From assembly GCF_900112335.1 (NCBI RefSeq), contig NZ_FOLG01000001.1:496001-560000 (forward strand): a DNA stretch of 64,000 nt, written 5' to 3'. This DNA is from Tropicimonas isoalkanivorans. Its GTDB lineage: Bacteria > Pseudomonadota > Alphaproteobacteria > Rhodobacterales > Rhodobacteraceae. The notes under the pieces were generated by a model. The model had not been told where the DNA came from. It was given only the letters and a program-made list of their open reading frames with translations, and did not search any database. A program made the translations under genes and the position numbers. Shown in pieces: positions 15,859 through 22,572 of this stretch (its first letter is position 1; each line of letters starts with the position of its first letter).

Positions 15859-17067
15859 CTACACCCGGCTCAGGACCAGCACGGCGTTCAGCCCGCCGAA
15901 GGCGAAGGCGTTGGACAACACCACTTCGACTTTCGCCTCCCGCGCGACGTTCGGAACCACGTCGAGCGCGCATTCCGGATCCGGCTCCTCGTAGCCGATG
16001 GTGGGCGCGATCACGCCTTCGCGGAGCGCGAGCGTGCAGGCGAGAAGCTCCACCGCGCCGGTGCCGCCGATCAGGTGACCGTGCATGGACTTGGTGGAGG
16101 AGATCATGAGGTCGTCTGCGTGATGGCCAAAGGCATCGGCGACCGCAGCGCATTCCGTCTTGTCGTTGGCAGCCGTCCCGGTGCCATGGGCGTTGATATA
16201 GCCAACCTGCTCCGGATTCACCCGCGCATCCTTGACCGCACCCGCAATGGTACGGGCCGCACCCTGCTTGGACGGCATGACGATGTCGGCAGCGTCGGAG
16301 GTCATCGCGAAACCGATCACTTCGGCCAGGATCTCCGCCCCGCGGGCACGCGCATGTTCGTACTCCTCGAAGACGAAGACCGCCGCCCCTTCGCCCTGAA
16401 CCATGCCGTTCCGGTTGGCCGAGAACGGCCGGCAGGCGTCCTTGGACATCACCCGCAGGCCTTCCCACGCCTTGACCCCGCCGAAGCAGAGCATGGATTC
16501 CGACCCGCCGGTGATCATGACCTCGGCCATCCCGGACCGAATGATCTGGAACGCCTGCCCCATGGCATGGTTGGACGACGCGCAGGCGGTGGAGACGGTG
16601 AAGGTCGGCCCCTTGAGGTTGAACTCCATGGACACATGGCTCGCCGCAGCGTTGTTCATCAGCTTGGGCACGACGAACGGGTGCACGCGGTTCTTTCCGT
16701 CCTCGTAGACGGTGCGGTAATTCTCATCGAGCGTGTTCATCCCGCCGCCGGAGTTCCCAAGCACGACGCCGGTGCGAGTGGCCAGGTCGCCGATGAAGTT
16801 CAGGCCGGCCTGGGCTATGGCCTCACGGGCCGACAACAGCGTGAACTGGGTAAACCGGTCATAGAGCAGGATCTGCTGGCGGTTGAAGACGGTTTCGGGA
16901 TCATAGCCCTTCACCTGACCGCCGATCTGGATGGCCAGTCGGTCGACGTCGCGCATCTCGAGAGGGCCGATGCCGCACCGCCCCTCGCGCATCGCCTCCC
17001 AGGTCTCGGAAACGTTCGTTCCCAGGGCGTTGATGGTGCCCTGGCCGGTAATGACGACGCGCTTCAC
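15859..17067 (-). CDS. Beta-ketoacyl-ACP synthase (KAS II-like)
   Basis: 402-residue condensing enzyme that elongates acyl chains on acyl carrier protein; cytoplasmic thiolase fold. The full Cys-His-His set is visible: Cys162 in FTVSTACASSNHAMGQ, His294 in INAHGTGTAANDKTE, and Lys326/His331 in STKSMHGHLIGGTGAVE. The C-terminal SNAFAFGGLNAVLVLSRV is also typical. It begins directly at the end of a small acyl carrier protein gene (4-base overlap) with lpxD upstream, unlike the housekeeping fabF, which usually sits beside acpP/fabG. I infer a dedicated role with that carrier, perhaps making long or unusual acyl chains for lipid A. Confidence 0.9.
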   Translation of the reverse strand: MKRVVITGQGTINALGTNVSETWEAMREGRCGIGPLEMRDVDRLAIQIGGQVKGYDPETVFNRQQILLYDRFTQFTLLSAREAIAQAGLNFIGDLATRTGVVLGNSGGGMNTLDENYRTVYEDGKNRVHPFVVPKLMNNAAASHVSMEFNLKGPTFTVSTACASSNHAMGQAFQIIRSGMAEVMITGGSESMLCFGGVKAWEGLRVMSKDACRPFSANRNGMVQGEGAAVFVFEEYEHARARGAEILAEVIGFAMTSDAADIVMPSKQGAARTIAGAVKDARVNPEQVGYINAHGTGTAANDKTECAAVADAFGHHADDLMISSTKSMHGHLIGGTGAVELLACTLALREGVIAPTIGYEEPDPECALDVVPNVAREAKVEVVLSNAFAFGGLNAVLVLSRV

Positions 17068-17333
17068 GAGGCGGACTGCTCCGCGACCAGCCCCCTCACG
17101 GCGGCAATGATGGACTCGACCGACGAAATGTCGAACTCGCTTTTTTCGGGTTCGTTGGCGTTGAAGGGAACGGAAATATCGAACGCTTCCTCGATTGCGA
17201 AGATGCTTTCAACCAGCCCGAGGCTGTCGATGCCGAGGTCTTCCAGGGTGGCGTCCATATTGACGTCAGACGGCTCGAGCACGGCCTGTTCGGCGATGAT
17301 CGCGATCACCTTGTCCTTGATGTCGTCGGACAT
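17064..17333 (-). CDS. Acyl carrier protein (specialised, AcpXL-like?)
   Basis: 89-residue acyl carrier protein. The 4'-phosphopantetheine attachment motif LGIDSLGLVESIFAIEEAFDI places the modified serine at Ser37. The start at 17333 follows an AGGGGAG ribosome site. The sequence differs from a standard AcpP by the FAIEEAFDISVPFNANEPEKSEFDISSVESIIAAV region, which has an insertion before the last helix like the special AcpXL carriers that deliver very-long-chain acyl groups to lipid A in Rhizobiales. The neighbours (lpxD upstream, ketoacyl synthase downstream and overlapping) support a lipid A connection, but this is inference. Confidence 0.88.
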   Translation of the reverse strand: MSDDIKDKVIAIIAEQAVLEPSDVNMDATLEDLGIDSLGLVESIFAIEEAFDISVPFNANEPEKSEFDISSVESIIAAVRGLVAEQSAS

Positions 17334-17368
17334 GCTGCTCACTCCCCTGCTCTCTTTGAGCGGCACAT

Positions 17369-18460
17369 TTAGTCGCTGCCGTCTGCCTTGGAAAGGACCT
17401 TTCGCACCTCTGCAACCTCGCGGAAAAGCCGTGGCAGGCGGCGCAGCGCCTTGTAGCCTTCCACGTGGGTGGACATCTTCACGGCCGGGTATCCTGCCAT
17501 CACGCGCCCCGACGGAACGTTGGAAATCACCTTGGTGGCGGCGGTGATGACCACGTCCGAGCCGATCGTGATGTTGTCAGCCACCCCCGCCTGACCGGCC
17601 AGCACCACGCGGTCGCCGATGACGGTGGAGCCGGCGACACCGGAAAGACCGCACAACAAGCAATCTTCCCCGACGATCACGTTGTGGCCGATCATCACAA
17701 GGTTGTCGATCTTGGTACCCCGGCCGATGCGGGTGGCGCGGATGGTGCCTGCGTCGATCGTGGCATTGCTGCCAACCTCGACGTCGTCGCCGATTTCGAC
17801 GCCGCCCAAGGAGTGGATCTTTACCCATTCGTTTCGGGTCGTCGCAACCTCGTCGCCCATCGCATCGCGCGCCTGCTCCATCCCGCTGGCTTGCGGCGTT
17901 ACGAAAGAGAAGCCGTCTCCACCGATCGACGCCCCCGGCTGGCAGGTGAAGAGATCGCCGATGCGCACGTTCCGTCCGATCCGGGCGCCGGCGTGGATCA
18001 CGGCGTCCGCGCCGATGGTCGTGTTGTCGGCGATGCTGACATGCGCGGCGATCCGGGCCCGCGGCCCGATCGACACCCCTCGCCCGATCACCACGAAGGG
18101 GCCAACGGCGGCGCCGATGCCGATGGTCGCGGAGTCATCCACAACGGCCGTGGGGTGGATACCGGGTGCGATTCCGGGGCCAGAGTCCAGGAGCGCAGTC
18201 AGGCCCGAGAGCGCGTATCGCGGCCTGTCGATCAAAATCGCCGCCTCCAGACCAAGAGCGGCCCAATCCGCGTCGGCCCAGAGCACGGCTGCCCGTGCGG
18301 AGCCGTCCTTCAGGCGCTCGGCATAGGCCGGCGCCATCGCGATTGCTATTGCATCCGGCCCAGCGTCCGCGGGCTCCGATGCGTGGGAAATTTCGAGTGT
18401 CAGATCGCCCACGGCGCGTGCACCGAGCGCCTCGGCAATCTGTTCAATGGTGAAGCGCAT
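17369..18460 (-). CDS. lpxD: UDP-3-O-(3-hydroxyacyl)glucosamine N-acyltransferase
   Basis: 363-residue lipid A biosynthesis enzyme that N-acylates UDP-3-O-acylglucosamine using hydroxyacyl-ACP. An N-terminal uridine-binding domain (about 1-100, MRFTIEQIAEALGARAVGD) is followed by a left-handed beta-helix of hexapeptide repeats, for example IGIGAAVGPFVVIGRGVSIGPRARIAAHVSI and VEVGSNATIDAGTIRATRIGRGTKIDNLVMIGHNVIVGED. The catalytic histidine is in DNLVMIGHNV, and the PGASIGGDGFSFV segment is characteristic. The ATG at 18460 gives the family start. First gene of a three-gene minus-strand group with an acyl carrier protein (35 bases later) and a ketoacyl synthase; it is not in the usual bamA-lpxD-fabZ-lpxA context. 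Confidence 0.93.
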   Translation of the reverse strand: MRFTIEQIAEALGARAVGDLTLEISHASEPADAGPDAIAIAMAPAYAERLKDGSARAAVLWADADWAALGLEAAILIDRPRYALSGLTALLDSGPGIAPGIHPTAVVDDSATIGIGAAVGPFVVIGRGVSIGPRARIAAHVSIADNTTIGADAVIHAGARIGRNVRIGDLFTCQPGASIGGDGFSFVTPQASGMEQARDAMGDEVATTRNEWVKIHSLGGVEIGDDVEVGSNATIDAGTIRATRIGRGTKIDNLVMIGHNVIVGEDCLLCGLSGVAGSTVIGDRVVLAGQAGVADNITIGSDVVITAATKVISNVPSGRVMAGYPAVKMSTHVEGYKALRRLPRLFREVAEVRKVLSKADGSD

Positions 18461-18529
18461 GGGTCTGGTCCTGCTCTGGCCCGTGGGCCTCACACTTAGA
18501 GTACGGCGGGGCGCAACCGCAACCTTGGA

Positions 18530-18550
18530 AAGGCTCCTGTGCGGAGCCTT
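18530..18550 (-). terminator. Hairpin terminator after L,D-transpeptidase gene
   Basis: AAGGCTCC (18530-18537) and GGAGCCTT (18543-18550) form a perfect 8-bp stem with a 5-base loop, just past the stop of the minus-strand transpeptidase gene. It shares the GGCTCC/GGAGCC stem and the CCCTTGCGCG flank with the element at 47587. Confidence 0.6.
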
Positions 18551-18569
18551 CCCTGCCCTTGCGCGAAGC

Positions 18570-20174
18570 CTAGCTCCCGGCGGCACCCAGCTTGACGCCG
18601 GCGCGCTGCATCGCGTCCCAGATCCGAGCGTCGCGGCCATAAATGTCCGGCCGATAGTTGATCCGCCCCTTCGCGGGAACGAACGCGGTGCGGTATTGCA
18701 AGTGCACCGGCACCGGCTGCTCCAGGTTCAGACGCGACTCCGACCCGCCGTTCAGCTTCGACTGGAAGAGGCCAACCGGGTCGTTGGTCTGCGGCTCCAG
18801 CAATGCGTGAGCAAAGTCGAAGGGGTCGGCCACGCGCACGCACCCATGAGAGAACGCACGCTGGTCACGCTCGAACAAACTCTTGGACGGCGTATCGTGC
18901 AGGTAGATGTTGTACCGGTTGGGGAACATGAACTTCACTTGCCCGAGCGCATTGCCCTGCGACGGCGGCTGCTTCAGCCGGTAGGGAAAGGTCGCCGCGG
19001 TGTACTGCCGGAAGTTCACGCTGTTGCGGTTGATCGTGCGCCCCCGCGAGTCGACCACGCGGAGGTGGCTCACCGCATTGGGATTCTTCTGCAACTGCGG
19101 CAGGTATTCCTTGATGGTGATCGACCGCGGCACGTTCCACGTCGGGTTGATGACCATGAATTCCATCACGTCGGAAAATTCCGGCGTGCGCTGATCGGGC
19201 TGGTTCTTGCCCACGACGACACGTGTGGCAAAGGTCTCCTTGCCGTTGTCGATGATCCGGGCGGTGTATTCGGGGATGTTCACCTCGATATGGCGCTTCC
19301 CCTTGGGGATGTTGCTCCACCGCTCGCGTTCCATGGCGACGATCACCTGCGCCAACCGCTTCTCGGGGCCGACGTTGATCTCGCCCAGCGTCTCGGTCCC
19401 GGCCACGCCATCCGGCGCGAGACCGTGGTCAATCTGGAACTGTTGGACCGCCTTCTGCAACTTGCCGTCGTAGGACTGGCTGGCGGAACGGCCCATGTAG
19501 CCCATGGCGATAAGACGGTTGCGCAGGGCGACCACTGCCACACCGGACTCGCCGGGCTTCACCGCCCCGCTTCCCACCGTCGGGCCCCAGCCACCGTGCC
19601 GGAGCACTTTCTGAAGCCGCATCTTTTCAGCCATCAGGGCGTTGTACTGATGCGTCTTCGGCGGCAGAGCATTCATGAAGCCCGCCGGCGACGATTTCGA
19701 GAACGCCTGAAGCTGCAACAGCGGATCGCGGCGCGGCAACACGCGCACGATGCCGCCATCGATCTTGCTCGGGGTCATCGCGCCCGACTGGATGTCGGTG
19801 CTGAATTGCAGGAACATACGTGCGGCCAGAACCTCTGCCCGGCCGCGGTCGCGGGCCGACTTGGCGGACTGGAACGTGGCCTTCAACGCGTCCGGATCGT
19901 AACGACCGGACGGAAGGCCGTGGTCATCCGCAGTTGCCAATGCGTTGATCAGCGCTGAGCGCCGGCGGCCGTCGCGGGATCCGGTGAACAAGGGCTGGTA
20001 GTTGCGCATCCGGTAGAATGTCGCGACAGCCTCGTTGCCATACGCGGCCTCCGCGACCGCTTGCCGGAAGGCCATGTCCTGCGCCGCGGCCGGGCGCGCC
20101 AGGCCGGCCACACACGACAGTGCCAACGTGACCACCAGTGCCGGAAACGACAGGCGATTTATCGCGAAAGCCAT
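18570..20174 (-). CDS. Murein L,D-transpeptidase (YcbB/LdtD-like)
   Basis: 534-residue periplasmic enzyme that makes 3-3 crosslinks in peptidoglycan or attaches proteins to it. Sec signal peptide about 1-32 (ends RPAAA before QDMAFRQ). It has an N-terminal scaffold domain, a peptidoglycan-binding domain near residues 210-255 (SGVAVVALRNRLIAMGYM...LQKAVQQFQIDHGLAPDGVAGTETL), then the YkuD catalytic domain from about residue 285 with VNIPEYTARIIDNGKETFATRVVVGK, FMVINPTWNVPRSI, and the active-site motif SHGCVRV with Cys445. The start at 20174 follows GAAGGA at good spacing. It is divergent from a Tat-exported M15-like gene, a pairing that suggests a joint role in cell-wall remodelling. Confidence 0.93.
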   Translation of the reverse strand: MAFAINRLSFPALVVTLALSCVAGLARPAAAQDMAFRQAVAEAAYGNEAVATFYRMRNYQPLFTGSRDGRRRSALINALATADDHGLPSGRYDPDALKATFQSAKSARDRGRAEVLAARMFLQFSTDIQSGAMTPSKIDGGIVRVLPRRDPLLQLQAFSKSSPAGFMNALPPKTHQYNALMAEKMRLQKVLRHGGWGPTVGSGAVKPGESGVAVVALRNRLIAMGYMGRSASQSYDGKLQKAVQQFQIDHGLAPDGVAGTETLGEINVGPEKRLAQVIVAMERERWSNIPKGKRHIEVNIPEYTARIIDNGKETFATRVVVGKNQPDQRTPEFSDVMEFMVINPTWNVPRSITIKEYLPQLQKNPNAVSHLRVVDSRGRTINRNSVNFRQYTAATFPYRLKQPPSQGNALGQVKFMFPNRYNIYLHDTPSKSLFERDQRAFSHGCVRVADPFDFAHALLEPQTNDPVGLFQSKLNGGSESRLNLEQPVPVHLQYRTAFVPAKGRINYRPDIYGRDARIWDAMQRAGVKLGAAGS

Positions 20175-20523
20175 TGCAAATCCTTCAATTTCTACTGCTC
20201 GAGCAACCTCAAGAGAGCTTTTCACGAGCGGACGCGGGCTGTCCATGCACAACGCCGTGGCACGCCCTCTCCGTCAGCCGGTGTGGCACACGGACGACGA
20301 TGTGGCGCAAAGAACGCATGCCGCAATATTCAAGTGGACAGTTGCCGTTAATCCAATTTCAGCAGGTTTCTGCCTATTTTTCGCTCAAAGAGCCTGCGGC
20401 GCAATTTGCGCACTTGGAAGGAGAATCACTTTATGGCATCAAACTTCCACACCTGGGGATGAGGTGTGAACAGAGACCGCGAAAATGCGGACCGACGACA
20501 GGCAAACGGGACAGGCAATACCT
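20175..20523. other. 349-base divergent promoter region with mini reading frames
   Basis: Shared upstream region of the transpeptidase (minus) and DUF882 (plus) genes, AT-richer than its surroundings around 20320-20390. A nine-codon frame (20433-20462) follows a very good GGAAGGAG site, and a 22-codon frame (20458-20527) overlaps the DUF882 start as ATGA. No protein family fits either frame. Confidence 0.5.
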
Positions 20524-21099
20524 ATGACCGAACACGAACCCGCCCCCACGGGGCTCTCTAGGCGTGGCATTCTCCGTGCTTTTGCAGCAACTGCCGTAAC
20601 CGCGGCACCGACCTTCGCCAGCGCGGCAGGGTTTCTGCGCGGTGCAGGCGATGTCCGCCGCGTAAAGATGTACAACGGCCGTACCGGCGAAAGCATGGAT
20701 ACGATCTACTGGATCGAAGGCGACTACATCAAAGACGCGCTCAAAGAAATCAATGCATTCATGCGTGATTGGCGGCGCAACGAGGTGAAGACGATCGACA
20801 CTCGCACGATCGACATTCTGGCCGCGTCGCACAACCTGCTCGATACTTCCGAGCCGTACATGCTCCTTTCGGGCTACCGGTCGCCGGCGACCAACGCGAT
20901 GCTTCGCTCCCGCTCGGGTGGCGTGGCGAAGAACTCCCTCCACATGAAGGGTCAAGCAGCCGACCTGCGGCTCGGGAATCGCTCCATTTACCAGATGGCC
21001 AAGGCGGCTCAGTCCTGTCAGGCCGGTGGGGTCGGGATCTACCGCGGCTCGAACTTCGTGCACATGGATTGCGGCGCCGTTCGCAGTTGGAAGGGCTGA
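20524..21099 (+). CDS. Tat-exported DUF882 / M15A-like peptidase-fold protein (YcbK family)
   Basis: 191-residue periplasmic protein of the YcbK/DUF882 group, related to the LAS metallopeptidases (D-alanyl-D-alanine carboxypeptidase fold). A twin-arginine signal is clear: LSRRGILRAFAATAVTAAPTFASA. The metal-site pattern follows as SLHMKGQAADLRLGN (His and Asp) and NFVHMDCGAVRSW (second His), with LLSGYRSPATNAMLR typical of the family. The ATG at 20524 is chosen; a GTG/ATG upstream at 20485 would add 13 residues without family similarity. It faces away from an L,D-transpeptidase gene; a murein-related role is likely, though enzymatic activity of YcbK proteins is not established. Confidence 0.88.
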   Translation: MTEHEPAPTGLSRRGILRAFAATAVTAAPTFASAAGFLRGAGDVRRVKMYNGRTGESMDTIYWIEGDYIKDALKEINAFMRDWRRNEVKTIDTRTIDILAASHNLLDTSEPYMLLSGYRSPATNAMLRSRSGGVAKNSLHMKGQAADLRLGNRSIYQMAKAAQSCQAGGVGIYRGSNFVHMDCGAVRSWKG

Positions 21100-21451
21100 G
21101 AACCGCCTGACGCGGTCACGTCCTGTCCCATAAACGTGTTTAGCCTCGGCACATTGTCGTCGGGGCTTTTCGTGTTTTCTCAAGGCGTTCGGTCTGCACG
21201 CGATTTTACGACGATTCTCCCACACGACTCACCGCACCTCGCCCACAGGACCCGGCGGGCAGTACACCGCCAAGGGCGAGATTCGATTCGCGTCTTGGGC
21301 CGGCGACTACGGTGAACATTCTCCATCCGACCGCCGAGATGGGAACCGCGTCCTAAGCAGATCCCGGCATCGCCGCAACTCAAGCCCTGATTTCGCCGAT
21401 GAACGGTGAGTGCAGCCCCTGACCGCGACAGCCACCACTGCGCCGGACCCT

Positions 21452-21474
21452 GCGATTCGCGACACGCGAATCGC
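21452..21474. repeat. Perfect 10-bp inverted repeat
   Basis: GCGATTCGCG (21452-21461) and CGCGAATCGC (21465-21474) are separated by ACA. There is no T-tract, so it is not a standard terminator; it may be a regulator site or an RNA hairpin. Confidence 0.6.
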
Positions 21475-21573
21475 TGTCAGACAGATGGCGAGAAGATCGG
21501 TCAAACTCCCACCCTCAAGGGCGCTATGCCACGCTGCGGCGCATCCCGTGGTGCATGCCGCGAATCTCCTCCG

Positions 21574-21615
21574 TTAACCATACGCGGCGAAAACGAATGC
21601 TAACGAAAGGTTAAC
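21574..21615 (+). promoter_or_regulatory. CtrA-like binding motifs
   Basis: TTAACCAT at 21574-21581 matches a CtrA half-site, and CTAA-N7-TTAAC at 21600-21615 is one base off the full TTAA-N7-TTAAC consensus. They lie 17-58 bases before the start of the lipoprotein gene at 21632. The match is by eye against the known consensus. Confidence 0.4.
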
Positions 21616-21631
21616 GGCCTACGTTCGGCCC

Positions 21632-21973
21632 ATGAAACCGTTCGTGATCCTGTCCGTCCTCCTGCTCTGCGGCTGCGCTGCCACGCCCGACGTTCCGGTG
21701 GGCGTAACCTCGCGGGCGCCGAATACGACCTTTGACTGCATTGCCCCGCGCCTGGAACGACTGCCGGTGCGGTTCGAGACGGAGCGTACGCCGGACGGGT
21801 GGCGCATGGACGTCCAGATTTTTGCCGGACCGCCGTCCGGCTGGTACCACAACGGTCGGATAGAGCATTCCGGGCACCTGGTGGTCTACGCCCCGGACGG
21901 TGCGACCCGCGGGATCGGCGCCGGGCAGGCTGACAAGATCGCCCCGATCATCCGTCGGTGCAGCGGGGGGTAG
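21632..21973 (+). CDS. Small lipoprotein of unknown function
   Basis: 113-residue protein with a short signal peptide and a lipobox LLLCGC, so Cys16 should be lipidated and the mature protein anchored in a membrane. The rest (RFETERTPDGWRMDVQIFAGPPSGWYHNGRIEHSGHLVVYAPDG) contains an aromatic-rich, probably beta-structured stretch and two further cysteines (Cys36 in TFDCIAPR and the near-terminal RRCSGG). I do not recognise a family. It is a single gene between DUF882 and the convergent putR, and its upstream region has CtrA-like boxes, hinting at cell-cycle or envelope-related control. The coding call rests on the lipobox and the lack of competing frames. Confidence 0.7.
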   Translation: MKPFVILSVLLLCGCAATPDVPVGVTSRAPNTTFDCIAPRLERLPVRFETERTPDGWRMDVQIFAGPPSGWYHNGRIEHSGHLVVYAPDGATRGIGAGQADKIAPIIRRCSGG

Positions 21974-21982
21974 CCTGCGCGC

Positions 21983-22450
21983 TCACAGCTGCCCCTCCTT
22001 CACCGCCTCCATCGCTACATAGGTGGAGGTGCTCGCCACATGCGGCAGGGCCGAGATTCGCTCTCCCAAGACGCGGCGGTATTGATCGATATCGGACGTG
22101 CGCACTTTCAGCAGGTAGTCGAAACTGCCCGCAATCATATGGCATTGCTCCACCTCCGGGACAGCTTGAACTGCGCGGTTGAAGGCCGTCAAAGCCCGCT
22201 CGCGGGTGTCACTCAACTTCACTTCCACGAAAGCGACGTGTGCAAGACCGAGTCGGATCGGATCGAGCAGCGCCTGATATCCGGTGATGACGCCCGCTGC
22301 CTCCAATCGTTTGAGCCGCGCCTGCGTGGGCGACTTCGAGAGACCGATACGCCGCGCAAGCTCCGTCACAGCGATGCGGCCCTGCGTCGAGACGATATTG
22401 AGAATTGCATGGTCGAAGGAATCGAGCGTGGGATCTGGACGGGGCACCAC
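21983..22450 (-). CDS. putR: Lrp/AsnC-family regulator of proline catabolism (PutR)
   Basis: 155-residue transcription factor of the Lrp/AsnC family. A helix-turn-helix domain at about 12-60 (LDSFDHAILNIVSTQGRIAVTELARRIGLSKSPTQARLKRLEAAGVI) precedes a ligand-binding RAM domain (VEVKLSDTRERALTAFNRAVQAVPEVEQCHMIAGSFDYLLKVRTSDIDQYRRVL). It is transcribed divergently from putA across a 122-base gap, the arrangement of the proline-responsive activator PutR in Rhodobacter and Agrobacterium, which is why the symbol is used. The start is a GTG at 22450 with a second GTG codon following; GGGAGAG lies upstream. Confidence 0.88.
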   Translation of the reverse strand: MVPRPDPTLDSFDHAILNIVSTQGRIAVTELARRIGLSKSPTQARLKRLEAAGVITGYQALLDPIRLGLAHVAFVEVKLSDTRERALTAFNRAVQAVPEVEQCHMIAGSFDYLLKVRTSDIDQYRRVLGERISALPHVASTSTYVAMEAVKEGQL

Positions 22451-22572
22451 AGGAAACTCTCCCGTTGAGATGGTTCAATCCAACCCTATAGCCTATGATC
22501 AGATCAATTAAAGGCGGATCGCCTTCTCGCCCTCGAATATCGTTAATTCATTCCAACTCAAGGCCGGACCAC

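Larger units (their letters stand above)
21100..21631. other. 532-base gap with palindrome and CtrA-like motifs
   Basis: Between the DUF882 gene and a small lipoprotein gene. No convincing gene is present on either strand. It holds a 10-bp perfect inverted repeat at 21452-21474 and CtrA-like boxes at 21574-21615, both annotated separately. Confidence 0.6.
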
